From BAIKAL-G1 sp943369525 (lineage in GTDB: Bacteria > Cyanobacteriota > Cyanobacteriia > PCC-6307 > Cyanobiaceae): a DNA stretch of 64,000 nt. Location: NCBI GenBank assembly GCA_943369525.1, contig CALRNL020000002.1, forward strand, positions 1 to 64,000. Direction: 5' to 3'. Shown here one piece after another: positions 42,780 through 51,426 of the stretch (within the stretch, counting starts at the first letter, position 1; every line of letters starts with the position of its first letter). The translations under genes and the position numbers were made by a program. The notes beneath the pieces were generated by a model. The model was not told the DNA's origin and did not search any database. It was given only the letters and a program-made list of their open reading frames with translations.

Positions 42780-43562
42780 TCAGATCTCCAGCAGCCCGGG
42801 TGGGGGGGTGATGCCAAGCCAGCCCTCGGCCAGGTGCACTTCGGGCACGATCGGCTCCACGAAGGGGATCAGGATTCGGCGCAGCTTGGTCGGGCCGGCT
42901 TGCTTGCTTGCTGCGGCGGGTTGGCCCGATTCGGCTGTTGGGTCCGATTGGTCCGATTGGTCCAATTGGGCTGTCTGGTCCGATGGGGATGTTGGGCCCG
43001 ATGCCTTGCCTGGGCCCGCTTCCCCGGGTTGGTCCGGGTCCGGGGCCGCCGCCAGTTCCACCTCCAGCAGGTCGTTGCCGGCATGCAGCAGGTCCGTGAC
43101 TCGGCCGATCGCCCGGCCATCGGCCAGCAGGCGCACCTCCAGGCCGACCAGATCGAGCAGGTGGAATTCACCCTCGGCCAGGGGCGGCCGGTCGCTGGCG
43201 GGCACCAGCAGGGCGTGGCCCACCAGGGCTTCGGCGCTGGAGCGGTCGTTGACGCCCTCCAGCCGCAACACAAAGAGCTCCTTGCCCGGAAGCTGGCGGC
43301 CGCTCAGCAGCGTCACGGCCTTGGCCGCACCCGTGCGGCCCTGTAGCCAGCGCCGGCCCGGGACGGTGAAGCGTTCGGGGAAATCGCTGAGGGGATTGAG
43401 CCGCAGTTCCCCCTGCAGGCCCTGGGCCGCCACTAGCCGGCCCACCTCCAGCAAGTCGCCGGGGTCGTCAGCCAACCCGCTCGCCTGGGGGTGGGCCTGG
43501 GCCCTGGCCGGATCCGGTGTCCGATTGGTGGCCTGTTGCGCCATAGGTCCAGGTTGGGCCAT
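42780..43562 (-). CDS. rimM: Ribosome maturation factor RimM with a low-complexity insert
   Basis: Assists 30S ribosome assembly by binding S19. The N-terminal beta-barrel domain is LLEVGRLVAAQGLQGELRL then SDFPERF and LFVLRLEGVNDRSSAEAL. The C-terminal PRC-barrel is LVGLEVRLLADGRAIGRV ... ILIPFVEPIVPEVHLAEG ... ITPPPGLLE. Between its strands sits an Asp/Ser/Gln/Pro-rich insert of about 50 residues (about 170-220), encoded by degenerate repeats of GTCCGATTG-like units. The N-terminal 35 residues are also non-conserved. It is divergent from ndhS. Confidence 0.9.
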   Translation of the reverse strand: MAQPGPMAQQATNRTPDPARAQAHPQASGLADDPGDLLEVGRLVAAQGLQGELRLNPLSDFPERFTVPGRRWLQGRTGAAKAVTLLSGRQLPGKELFVLRLEGVNDRSSAEALVGHALLVPASDRPPLAEGEFHLLDLVGLEVRLLADGRAIGRVTDLLHAGNDLLEVELAAAPDPDQPGEAGPGKASGPTSPSDQTAQLDQSDQSDPTAESGQPAAASKQAGPTKLRRILIPFVEPIVPEVHLAEGWLGITPPPGLLEI

Positions 43563-43573
43563 TAGCTTCGATC

Positions 43574-43780
43574 ATGGCCCCACGACCAGGCGCTTCCATG
43601 GCCGATTCCCTGCCGATCCTGCCCGGCTCCACCGTGGTGGTGCGTGATCAACGCTCCATCTACGACGGCTACCGCGGCTTTGTGCAACGCATCAGTGGCC
43701 CCCGGGCGGCGGTGCTGTTCGAGGGGGGCAACTGGGACAAGTTGATCACCGTGCCCCTGACCACCCTCGAACCGGTCTGA
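43574..43780 (+). CDS. ndhS: NAD(P)H dehydrogenase subunit NdhS
   Basis: 68-residue SH3-like protein of the type of Synechocystis ssl0352/NdhS, which docks ferredoxin on the cyclic-electron-flow NDH-1 complex. Landmarks are PGSTVVVRD, DGYRGFVQRISG and AAVLFEGGNWDKLITVPL, matching the family's hallmark FEGGNWDKL. The ATG at 43574 is followed by a second ATG at 43598, where the conserved part could also begin. It is divergent from rimM by 11 bp. Confidence 0.85.
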   Translation: MAPRPGASMADSLPILPGSTVVVRDQRSIYDGYRGFVQRISGPRAAVLFEGGNWDKLITVPLTTLEPV

Positions 43781-43989
43781 TCCGGCCGTTCCAGCTCCTG
43801 GCCCAGGCACCCTGAGCCAGCCAGCCGAGCCCCAATCCCTCGCCCGAGAAGGACCCCGCCTGAAGCACGGTTTCTCCGCTTCGCTGGCCTGAAAGGGAAC
43901 GGGCTGGCTTGCGGTGATTGCGTTGATCCAACCTGCCGGGGCCCCCAGGGCCCACGACTGCAAGGAGGCAGTGTCCAGGCTGCGCCGCC

Positions 43990-44721
43990 TCAGGAGGGGG
44001 TGGCTGGTTGGGCTCCCTTGGGTTGCACGGCCTCGAGCGCCATGCGGGCGGCCTGTTGTTCGGCCAGCCGGCGGGAGCCCCCCCAGCCCTCTCCCCATTG
44101 CTTTCCACCCAGGGCCACGGCGCAATGGAAACGCCTGGGGTCGCCGTGGAGTTGGTTGCATTCTCGGCTGGCGTAGGCGGGCAGGCCCAGCCCCTTGGCC
44201 TGGCTCCATTCCTGCAGGGCCGTTTTCCAGTTGTGGCGATGGGGATCGGCCTGGAGTTCGGCGGTGGTGCGTTGCCAGTGGGGCGTGAGCCAGCGGTGCA
44301 CCGGCTCCAGGTCGCCCCAGATCCGATAGAGGGCGCCGATTACGGCCTCGCAGGCCTCGGCCCGCAGGGTGGCCCGGCCGCTTTTGTCGCCGGCGGCGAT
44401 CGGGCCGATGCGCAGCACCGCCTCGATCTGGCAGGTCTCGCCCAGTTCCGCTAGCCAGCGGTCGCTCACCAGCTGGGCCCGCAGGGCGGAGCGCTCGCCC
44501 ACCTTCAACTGGGGGTGGTGGCGCTCGAGGAATTCGGCCGCCGCCAGCCGCAGCACCGCATCGCCCAGGAATTCCAGCTGTTCATGGTTGAAGGCCAGCC
44601 CGGCGGAGGTGTGGCTGAGGGCCTCATCCAGGGGCGCTAGCGCTTCGGCGCTGCTCGGAGCTGGATCGAGGTCCAGGCTGGTGAGAAAGGCCAGCAACTG
44701 GCGCCGGCGATCGGGCGTCAT
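43990..44721 (-). CDS. rnc: Ribonuclease III
   Basis: Cleaves double-stranded RNA in rRNA processing. The nuclease domain carries the signature NHEQLEFLGDAVLRLAAAEF, with Glu and Asp metal ligands, and AEACEAVIGALY. The dsRNA-binding domain (NWKTALQEWSQAKGLGLPAY; GGSRRLAEQQAARMALEAV) is C-terminal. The ATG at 44721 gives 243 aa. The frame continues to 44811, but the extra residues are Pro/Thr-rich and not conserved. It lies about 95 bp downstream of rnpB on the same strand. A 209-bp gap (43781-43989) downstream holds nothing I recognise. Confidence 0.93.
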   Translation of the reverse strand: MTPDRRRQLLAFLTSLDLDPAPSSAEALAPLDEALSHTSAGLAFNHEQLEFLGDAVLRLAAAEFLERHHPQLKVGERSALRAQLVSDRWLAELGETCQIEAVLRIGPIAAGDKSGRATLRAEACEAVIGALYRIWGDLEPVHRWLTPHWQRTTAELQADPHRHNWKTALQEWSQAKGLGLPAYASRECNQLHGDPRRFHCAVALGGKQWGEGWGGSRRLAEQQAARMALEAVQPKGAQPATPS

Positions 44722-44814
44722 CGGGGTGGGGGTGGTGCGGACTGGCAGGGTCGGGCTGGTTGGCTGGGGGCTGGCTGGGCCGCCGCCGGCCAGGCCAGGG
44801 GGGTCCGGCAAGGG

Positions 44815-45195
44815 GGTGAAAGCAGGACGTAAGCCGGGTTCTGTTCATCCCGGCGGGACCGCAGCCCCGCCAGGGGGGTGATCATCTGTCTAGGACCGCC
44901 GTTACCGGCGGCCTCAAGCGGCGCACTGTGGTCGGGACGGGTGCCATGGCCAACCGTTGTCCCTGGGCCTTGCTCCTGGCCGGGGTTTACCGAGCCAGCA
45001 CCTCTCGATGCTGCTGGTGCGCTCTTACCGCACCCTTGCACCCTTGCCTGTGCCGCCTGGGTTGCCCCGGAACGGCCATCGGCGGTGTGTTTCTGTGGCA
45101 CTGTCCTCACGGTCACCCGCACTGGGCGTTACCCAGCAAGCCTGGCCATTGGGGAGCCCGGACTTTCCTCAACCGGCATCGCCACTCCGACCAAG
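44815..45195 (-). ncRNA. rnpB: RNase P RNA (RnpB)
   Basis: Catalytic RNA that trims 5' ends of pre-tRNAs. On the minus strand the universal 5' core GAGGAAAGTCCGGGCTCC (near 45170), the GGGTGCAAGGGTGCGGTAAG repeat region with GAGCGCACCAGC, AGACAGATGATCACC, and the 3' core GAACAGAACCCGGCTTACG (near 44830) occur in the right order and spacing for a bacterial type A RNA. Boundaries are approximate to about 20 nt at each end. Confidence 0.93.
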
Positions 45196-45273
45196 GCCGG
45201 TGCGCCGATGCCAATCGCGATCACCTCGCCTGCTTTCACAGCCCATAATGCCGTCAGGGGTTTGACCCCACCC

Positions 45274-45347
<74 letters not shown>

Positions 45348-45353
45348 TTGGCC

Positions 45354-45379
45354 AAAATCCCTAGTGCTGCAGGGGTTTT
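45354..45379 (+). terminator. Hairpin terminator after tRNA-Arg
   Basis: AAAATCCCT / AGGGGTTTT pairs over 9 bp with one U-G wobble around an 8-base loop; the 3' arm ends in four T, 6 bp after the tRNA. It is weaker than the others in the window. The interval up to the antiporter stop holds nothing else. Confidence 0.65.
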
Positions 45380-45531
45380 GAGGTTAGACAGGATCTGCCC
45401 AGCCTGTTTCAACGCGGTTCACAGACGTGCGGCAACGCCCGCGGCACCGGCCTGGGGCGTTCTCTTGGCCGGCTGATCAGCCCAGCAGCCCACCCAGGCA
45501 GCATCGGCGCCAGCGGCTGCCCCCGAAGCGT

Positions 45532-46659
45532 TCAATCCCCGCCGCCTGCGCCGGGGGGTTGTTGTTGCGCCTGCAGCCGCCGTTCCAACAGGACCAGCCC
45601 CACCACGGTGGTGCAACTGACCATCAGCACCAGGGCTGAAAACTGCACCGCATTGATCACCCCCGCCGCCAGGGCCGTGCTGGCGAACACCAACCCCGGC
45701 AGACCGCGGGGCATCAGCCCGTAGATCACCTGCCAGCGGTCGATGCCGGCGCGCCGATCGTTGGCGCTCACCCCCAAACCGCAAAGCAGCTTCGACACCA
45801 CCGCCAGCGCTAGCAGAAACAGGGCCAACCCCCAGGCCTGGCTCTGCAGCAGGGTGCTGGCCTGAATGCGCATGCCCACGCTGATGAAGTAGAGCGGCAG
45901 AAAGACCTCCGAGAGCACCGTCAGCAGCCCCCCTAGCCCCTGGGACCCAGGGTTGAGGCGATTGAACAGCACGCCGCCCCAGAGGGCCCCCAGCAGGGAG
46001 GTGAGGCCACTCGCTTCCCCAACCCAGGCCGATCCGATCAGCAGGATCAGCACCGTCAGGGGGCTGCTGGGGGCTGGCCCCCCCCGTTGGCGCCACAGGC
46101 CTGCCAGCACGAAACTGGCGACGGCAGCCCCGAGAGCCAGGACCAGCCCAATCAATCCCGGACCACTGGTCGAGTTGCTGCCCCCGAGGGTCACCGAGAG
46201 GCCCAAGAGTCCAATGGCGGGCAGATCGTCGAGCACGGACACCCCCACCAGCAACCGGCCTGAGGGGCTGTGGAGGGCGCCCCGTTGGGCCAATAGCCGC
46301 AGGGTGACCCCCGTGCCCGTGGCGGCGACGCAGGCCAGGCAAAGCAGCGCCGTGGCCGGGGCCATGCTGAAGCCGAGGGTCAGCGGCCAGTAGCCCAGCA
46401 GCGGTGCCAGGCAGCTCAGGGCCACCAGCCGCAGGATCGTGCCGCGCCGGGAGACCAGCAGATCGCCGCGCACCTCCAAGCCCACCTGGAAGAACAGCGC
46501 CAACACCCCCAGTTCCGTGAGGCCGCTCAGCGGTTTGATAGCGGCGTAGGGCAGCACGCTGTTACCGAGCCCAAAGCCGATCAACAGCTCCACCACGATC
46601 GCGGGCACCGCCCAGCCGGCCAGCTTCCCCGCACTAAGCCGGGCCAGGGCCAGTCCCAC
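45532..46659 (-). CDS. Cation/proton antiporter, CPA2 (Kef-type) family
   Basis: Membrane protein with about eleven helices exchanging Na+ or K+ for H+. Signatures are PAIVVELLIGFGLGN, GVLALFFQVGLEVRGDLL, GVSVLDDLPAIGLLGL (the Asp-Asp transport site) and EVFLPLYFISVGMRI. The first available start is GTG 46659, well inside the first helix. The frame continues upstream for about 20 more codons of hydrophobic sequence (SPTVLTTLLILL) with no ATG, GTG or TTG, so the true N-terminus appears to be lost or to use another start. This is notable because a decayed gene lies directly upstream. Confidence 0.82.
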   Translation of the reverse strand: MGLALARLSAGKLAGWAVPAIVVELLIGFGLGNSVLPYAAIKPLSGLTELGVLALFFQVGLEVRGDLLVSRRGTILRLVALSCLAPLLGYWPLTLGFSMAPATALLCLACVAATGTGVTLRLLAQRGALHSPSGRLLVGVSVLDDLPAIGLLGLSVTLGGSNSTSGPGLIGLVLALGAAVASFVLAGLWRQRGGPAPSSPLTVLILLIGSAWVGEASGLTSLLGALWGGVLFNRLNPGSQGLGGLLTVLSEVFLPLYFISVGMRIQASTLLQSQAWGLALFLLALAVVSKLLCGLGVSANDRRAGIDRWQVIYGLMPRGLPGLVFASTALAAGVINAVQFSALVLMVSCTTVVGLVLLERRLQAQQQPPGAGGGD

Positions 46660-46839
46660 CAGCAGGATCAGCAGGGTGGTGAGAACGGTGGGTGATTGCA
46701 GGGTGTTGCCTCCGCCCGGTTCTATGAATGCTCCCCATTTTGTTGGAGGAAGCGCGATCCTTTACCAGCAGGATTTTCTATGGCTGCGGCCGCAGAGGTC
46801 CCAGGGGACCAGGTTGCGGGACCAGCTGGTTCAGGGCCC

Positions 46840-47369
46840 GGGCGGGTTCCTTGGCGCCGATGGCCTGGGGCGATTGATTTTGCGGGGGTCTGGTGGTGGA
46901 GCTGGCCTCGGGCGTGGCCGCCACAGGTGCCGTCGCTGGGCTGGTGGCGATGACCCCGGCAGCTGGCTACGTGAATCCCCTGGCGGCGGTGTGGATTGGC
47001 TTTGCGGCAGCCGTGGTCTGCAATGGCGCCCTGTAGACCAAGCACCGCCTGGGCTTGGATGACACCCTTGATGTCCTGCCGATCCATGCTGTGGCCGGCC
47101 TGCTGGGCACCCTGCTCACCGGGGTCTTTGCCCTGCAGGTCCTCAATCCGGCCGGTGCCGATGGCTTGACTACGGGCCGATTCGGCCAGCTCTGGATCCA
47201 GATCCAGGCCGCCGGCGTCACCATCCTTTGGGTCGGCGTGGGGACCTATGCGGTGTTGAAGGCGATTGGTGCCTTGATGCCCCTGCGCCCCACCGACGCC
47301 CAGGAACGCCAGGGCGCCGATATCTACGCCCATGGCGAAGAGGCCTACAACACCGAATTCACCACTTAA
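46840..47369 (+). pseudogene. Ammonium transporter (Amt) remnant, C-terminal half
   Basis: WPGAIDFAG (one frame) is the Amt motif around helix 5. Then, after a frame change, VAMTPAAGYVNPLAAVW and VCNGAL run to an in-frame TAG (47034-47036). KHRLGLDDTLDVLPIHAVAG, GLTTGRFGQLWIQIQAAG and DIYAHGEEAYNTEFTT follow it to the normal Amt end. The N-terminal helices are missing. At least one frameshift and one stop make this a pseudogene. Amt/MEP proteins carry ammonium across the membrane; this copy cannot. 47370-47556 shows nothing. Confidence 0.85.
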
Positions 47370-47556
47370 GACTTCGGTTGCTTCACCGGCACCGGCACGT
47401 GTTGCCCAAGCCACGACCGAGCCAGGGATCCGCCATCCGCTGGTGGCAGCGGCTTGGTCAGGCCCATCGGATCAACCAGGCCCCTGGCTGGGCCAGCGGC
47501 ACCCCACCACCCGGGCCTTTGCGATCATGGCCTTCATTAATCTTTAAGGGATTCCA

Positions 47557-49386
47557 ATGGTCGGCCGTGGCAGCTCCAGGCCCAGCAGCCCGTGGGGTAG
47601 GGGGCTGGCGGCCCTGCTCCTGCCCCTGTTCCTGCTGGTGGGATCGCTGGCGGGGCCCCTGTGGGCCCTCGCGGAGGGAACGGGCATCCCCGCCAGGCCC
47701 CTGGCCCTGCGCCAGGTGCCGGGGCCTAGCCCCCGCCAGACCATCGACAATTTTCTGGCGATCACCGACCAGGCCCACCAACTGATTCAAGGGGCCATCC
47801 GCGAAGGCCTGGCCGATCCTGCTTGGGATTACTCGCCAGAGCAGCGCCAGCAGGTCGCGCTGGGCCAGGGGCTGCTTGCCCAGGCCACCGAGGCCCTCAA
47901 CCTCAGCGAACTGCCCCAGGCCCTCCATCCAATCACCGGGGTGGGCACCATGGTGATGTTGCGCAGCTTGCTGCTCTACGACCTGGCCAACCACCCCGAC
48001 CTGGAGCTGCCGGGGCCTGATGACGTCGCCCGCCACAAGCTCCAGTCCTGGACGATTCCCGAAACCCCCATCACCCTGGCCCGGAATCAGCCGACCAAGG
48101 GCAGTAAGGACGGGGCGGCGGTTCTGCCCTGCCAGCAGTGCAGCGACCAGGACTTCCTCTTCAGCCCCCGCACCGTGGCCCAGGTGGATGCCGACTTCAA
48201 TCGCATCTTCAATGCTGATCCGGTCCTGAGGCATCGCTTTGGCGGCGACCTCTATGTCACCTGGTCGCTACTCCCCGGTGGGGCCCTGCCGCCCAAGGGG
48301 CTGCTGCGTTTGCCGGCCCCCTGGAAGCACTGGCTGGTGAACCAGCCCTATGGCGGCCAGTCCTTACTGCAATGGTTGATCCTGGTGCCGAGCTCGGCTG
48401 GGGTGCTGGCCTTGGGGCTGGGGCTGCTGCAGCGCCTGCGCCAACAGTTGCGTCTCTCCCTCGATCACCTGGGGCGCCGTCCCCATTGGCAGCGGGTGGG
48501 GTTGCTGCTGCCCCTGCTGCCGCTCGTCTCGCTGTGGCGCTGGTTTTGCATTGATTGGGTCAATCTCACCGGTGATCGGGCCCTGGTGGTGCTGGTCACC
48601 GCCCGGGTGCTGAACATCGCGCTGGCCATGCCGTTCCTCTACCTGGTGGCCGAGGCCGTGGGCCAGAGCCTGATTCGCAAGCGCCAGCGCTCCGCCGATG
48701 GCTCGGTTGTCCTGGTGCGCCGCAAGGGGGCCGGCCAGCTGCTCACGATCATCCGGGTGATCGGCCTGGCGGCTGCTGTCATGGTGTTGGTGCAGGGGGC
48801 CCGCAGCCTGGGCCTCACCTCGGTAACGATCCTGGCCCTTTCGTCCGTTCCGGCCCTGGCCATTTCCCTGGGGACCCAGCAGCTGATCCGCGATATCTCC
48901 GATGGCTTCAGTTTGTTTTTGGATGGCCAGCTCAAGGTGGGCGATAAGTGCACGATTGGTACGACTAAATCCGGCAAGATCGATGGAACGGTGGTGTCGA
49001 TGGGGATGCGTTCGATCAGCCTGCGGTTGAGGAATGGCTCCCAGCTCTCCATGCCCAATTCCCAGGTGGCTGAATCCGTGGTCACCAACCACAGCCTGCG
49101 CAGCGCCGAGCCCCTGGAGTTGCGGCTATCGATTCCCAAGTTGGAGACCCAGGCCCTGGCTGATCTGCAGATCCGGGCCCAGGTTCTGCTAAGCCACACC
49201 AAAGACCTGGCCAGCGCCGACGTCCACCTAGACCATGGCGACGGCGAATGGTGGCTCCATGTGCAAGGGCGCTGGTCGCCCCAGCTGGCCAGCGCCGACC
49301 TGCCCCAGCGCCGCGATGGCCTATTCCTCGCCCTCCATAGCCTGATCACCTCCCTGGGATCGGAGGCCGGGGCGCCGGCGGGGTGA
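47557..49386 (+). CDS. MscS-family mechanosensitive ion channel, long form
   Basis: 609 residues. A signal-like N-terminal helix (AALLLPLFLLVGSLAGPLWA) precedes a 200-residue periplasmic-type domain containing a CQQC pair (residue about 192) and LFSPRTVAQVD. Several helices follow (about 270-300, 313-335, 345-368, 395-415). The pore-lining helix region is VTILALSSVPALAISLGTQQ, then the MscS beta domain (FSLFLDGQLKVGDKC, NGSQLSMPNSQVAESVV). MscS channels release osmolytes on hypo-osmotic shock. The large N-terminal addition marks a cyanobacterial subfamily. It probably has its own promoter. Confidence 0.85.
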   Translation: MVGRGSSRPSSPWGRGLAALLLPLFLLVGSLAGPLWALAEGTGIPARPLALRQVPGPSPRQTIDNFLAITDQAHQLIQGAIREGLADPAWDYSPEQRQQVALGQGLLAQATEALNLSELPQALHPITGVGTMVMLRSLLLYDLANHPDLELPGPDDVARHKLQSWTIPETPITLARNQPTKGSKDGAAVLPCQQCSDQDFLFSPRTVAQVDADFNRIFNADPVLRHRFGGDLYVTWSLLPGGALPPKGLLRLPAPWKHWLVNQPYGGQSLLQWLILVPSSAGVLALGLGLLQRLRQQLRLSLDHLGRRPHWQRVGLLLPLLPLVSLWRWFCIDWVNLTGDRALVVLVTARVLNIALAMPFLYLVAEAVGQSLIRKRQRSADGSVVLVRRKGAGQLLTIIRVIGLAAAVMVLVQGARSLGLTSVTILALSSVPALAISLGTQQLIRDISDGFSLFLDGQLKVGDKCTIGTTKSGKIDGTVVSMGMRSISLRLRNGSQLSMPNSQVAESVVTNHSLRSAEPLELRLSIPKLETQALADLQIRAQVLLSHTKDLASADVHLDHGDGEWWLHVQGRWSPQLASADLPQRRDGLFLALHSLITSLGSEAGAPAG

Positions 49387-49415
49387 TCCCGATGGCACGG
49401 CCCATGGCAATCGCT

Positions 49416-51125
49416 TCAACAGCCCGGAGTGTCCCCCGTGCAGGCCATCGGTGCGGCAGAACGCAACACCTGAGCGTCCAGCTGCCGAATGACGAGCATC
49501 TGCAGGGGCGCCTCGCCCACAACCAAGGTCGACTGGGGCGGTACCAGCTCGGCTGGTTTGGCGAGCCCGGCTAGATAGCGATCGAAGAACAACAAGGAGA
49601 GGGCCTTTAGTTCGCCAAAGGCTTCCCGTTGGGCAGGACCAACGATGAAGCTGGGCAACTTAGAGGTTCCCGTCAGAAAGGACAGGTGGGTGCCCTTGTT
49701 CACTAGGGCCAGATAGGTATCGGCTTGCTTGAGGGAGGTATAGGGCTGCAGCTGTTCAGATAGGGGCGGCGCAAAGAAATCGTCGGTTCCGGCGATCATC
49801 AGGTAGGGAGTGGCCAGGGACCCCAGCGAGCTAGCGCTGAAGATTGGATTGGTGACGGGATTCACGGCGATCACAGCTTTGATGCGAGCATCGGCCTGAT
49901 TCAGGGTTTGGATCGGTTGGCTGGGATCCTGGCATTGCCAGAGTTTGGCCAGATTGATTTCCACCTGGTTTGGATCGGCATAGCGCTTGCAGGCCTCCCG
50001 CAAATGGGTCCAATCCAGGGGTGCCCCGGCCAGGGCGGTGACGGTGTAACCCCCCAGGGATTGGCCGAGGGCGCCGACCCGGTTGCTATCGAGCCGATCC
50101 CCCCAGCGGCGTTGCACCCCATCGATCAGATCACTGATGGTGGTTGGCTGGCTGAACCAGGCGCGGGGCCCCGGAATGGGGGCCGTTCCGGCGATGGCGG
50201 CCTGAATGGCATCGGCACTGGTATAGGGAAAATTAAGGGTGGCCACCGCATAGCCATGGCTGGCCAGATGGTTGCCGATGTAGAGCAAGGCCGTGTAATC
50301 CGTATTCAGGCCAGGCGCTAAGATCACCAAGGCTGGCTTGGCGCTGGCATTGCTTTTGATGGGTAGATTGATCAGCGCTTGCACGGTATTGCCCGCCCGA
50401 TCAACAAATTGAAAGGGCTTGCTGGTGTAGGCAACCGAGCCGGGCTTGGCAGCGCCAAGAAAATCAGGGCCAGCGGCCATGGGCTTGGGCCCAGCCGCAT
50501 TGAATTGGGCTAGCAGCCCTGGGAAGAGATTATTTTGCCCATTGAGCTGGTTGCCCAGTTGGCGGCTGATCGACACCAGGGCATTGCCATTGATGGGCAA
50601 CTCCTGGAGCGGGAAGGCTTTTAGGGCATCGATCAGGCGCAGTTGGCCCGTTTTGGCGGACCCCAACAACAGGGCGGATTGGATCGCATATTGGGCTTGA
50701 ATTGCTGGCAGGGTCAGGGTTTTGGCCAGCTGGGCAACCAGTTCCTGGCCAATCGGGGTGGCCAGCAGATTCGACACCATTACAGGAGTGATCGGCAGGC
50801 TTTGGCTGAGTGCCTTCCGCAAAGCCGCCCGATCTGCCGCATTGATGCGGTTCAAATACCAGGCCAAGCCAGGGGGCGCCTGGCCCGTTTCCGCATACTG
50901 GGCGAAGTCGCTAACAGGCACGGAGCGCTCAAATTCTCCAAAGCGAACCTGGAGCAGAAGCGCAGCCTGGGCGGGTTGGATCCAGAGCAGTAGGCCCGTA
51001 ACCAGGGCAGCAGGCAAGCGCGCCAGCAGGTGCTGACCACCACGACCAGCCTGCCAAGCCATGAACGCGCTGGCCTTGGGGGCGGCTGCCATTGGTACTT
51101 TGAATATGTTTTGGCACCCTACCAT
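49416..51125 (-). CDS. Secreted alpha/beta hydrolase with DUF1400-type N-terminus
   Basis: 569 residues. A signal peptide (VTGLLLWIQPAQA) is followed by a DUF1400-type domain (ALLLQVRFGEFERSVPVSDFAQYAETG) common in cyanobacterial exported hydrolases. The C-terminal alpha/beta-hydrolase domain has the nucleophile in GALGQSLGGYTV, LVILAPGLNTDYTALL upstream and YLMIAGTDDFF/NKGTHLSFL for the acid and His. The substrate is likely an ester or lipid. Starts are possible at 51125, 51092 (Met12) or 51062 (Met22); only the latter ones place the signal peptide near the end. Composition is intermediate between core and the AT-richer cluster beyond. Confidence 0.82.
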   Translation of the reverse strand: MVGCQNIFKVPMAAAPKASAFMAWQAGRGGQHLLARLPAALVTGLLLWIQPAQAALLLQVRFGEFERSVPVSDFAQYAETGQAPPGLAWYLNRINAADRAALRKALSQSLPITPVMVSNLLATPIGQELVAQLAKTLTLPAIQAQYAIQSALLLGSAKTGQLRLIDALKAFPLQELPINGNALVSISRQLGNQLNGQNNLFPGLLAQFNAAGPKPMAAGPDFLGAAKPGSVAYTSKPFQFVDRAGNTVQALINLPIKSNASAKPALVILAPGLNTDYTALLYIGNHLASHGYAVATLNFPYTSADAIQAAIAGTAPIPGPRAWFSQPTTISDLIDGVQRRWGDRLDSNRVGALGQSLGGYTVTALAGAPLDWTHLREACKRYADPNQVEINLAKLWQCQDPSQPIQTLNQADARIKAVIAVNPVTNPIFSASSLGSLATPYLMIAGTDDFFAPPLSEQLQPYTSLKQADTYLALVNKGTHLSFLTGTSKLPSFIVGPAQREAFGELKALSLLFFDRYLAGLAKPAELVPPQSTLVVGEAPLQMLVIRQLDAQVLRSAAPMACTGDTPGC

Positions 51126-51426
51126 TTATTCCCAAATAGAGTGGATGCTTATTTGCGTTGAAGTTGCCTCATTGTTTGCAAGTGCCCGGCAGTATCTGTA
51201 GCGTTTTTGAGTGTCAAAGGGATGTTAATGGGCTGGTTCTGAGCAACTGCAAAGCCAACCGTGTGACCGTTGATCCCCGCAACGCTGAGAAGCAGCACAT
51301 GGGGGACTCGATCCAGGCCGGTGTCTTTAGGGGAGTGCTCCCAATCGTGAGTGATTCGATCGCGTCCCCGCGAAGCACGCAATAGCTGATTGAAGGGGCC
51401 TTGGCGATCGGTTGACCAGTCTGAAT
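51126..51426. other. Gap between the hydrolase and the cyclase gene
   Basis: 301 bp with no recognised gene. A 77-codon minus-strand frame (51149-51382; VAGINGHTVGFAVAQNQPIN region) and a 75-codon plus-strand frame (51158-51385) both read through it. Neither shows a family or a clear ribosome site, so I treat both as chance frames or decayed sequence. Confidence 0.5.
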
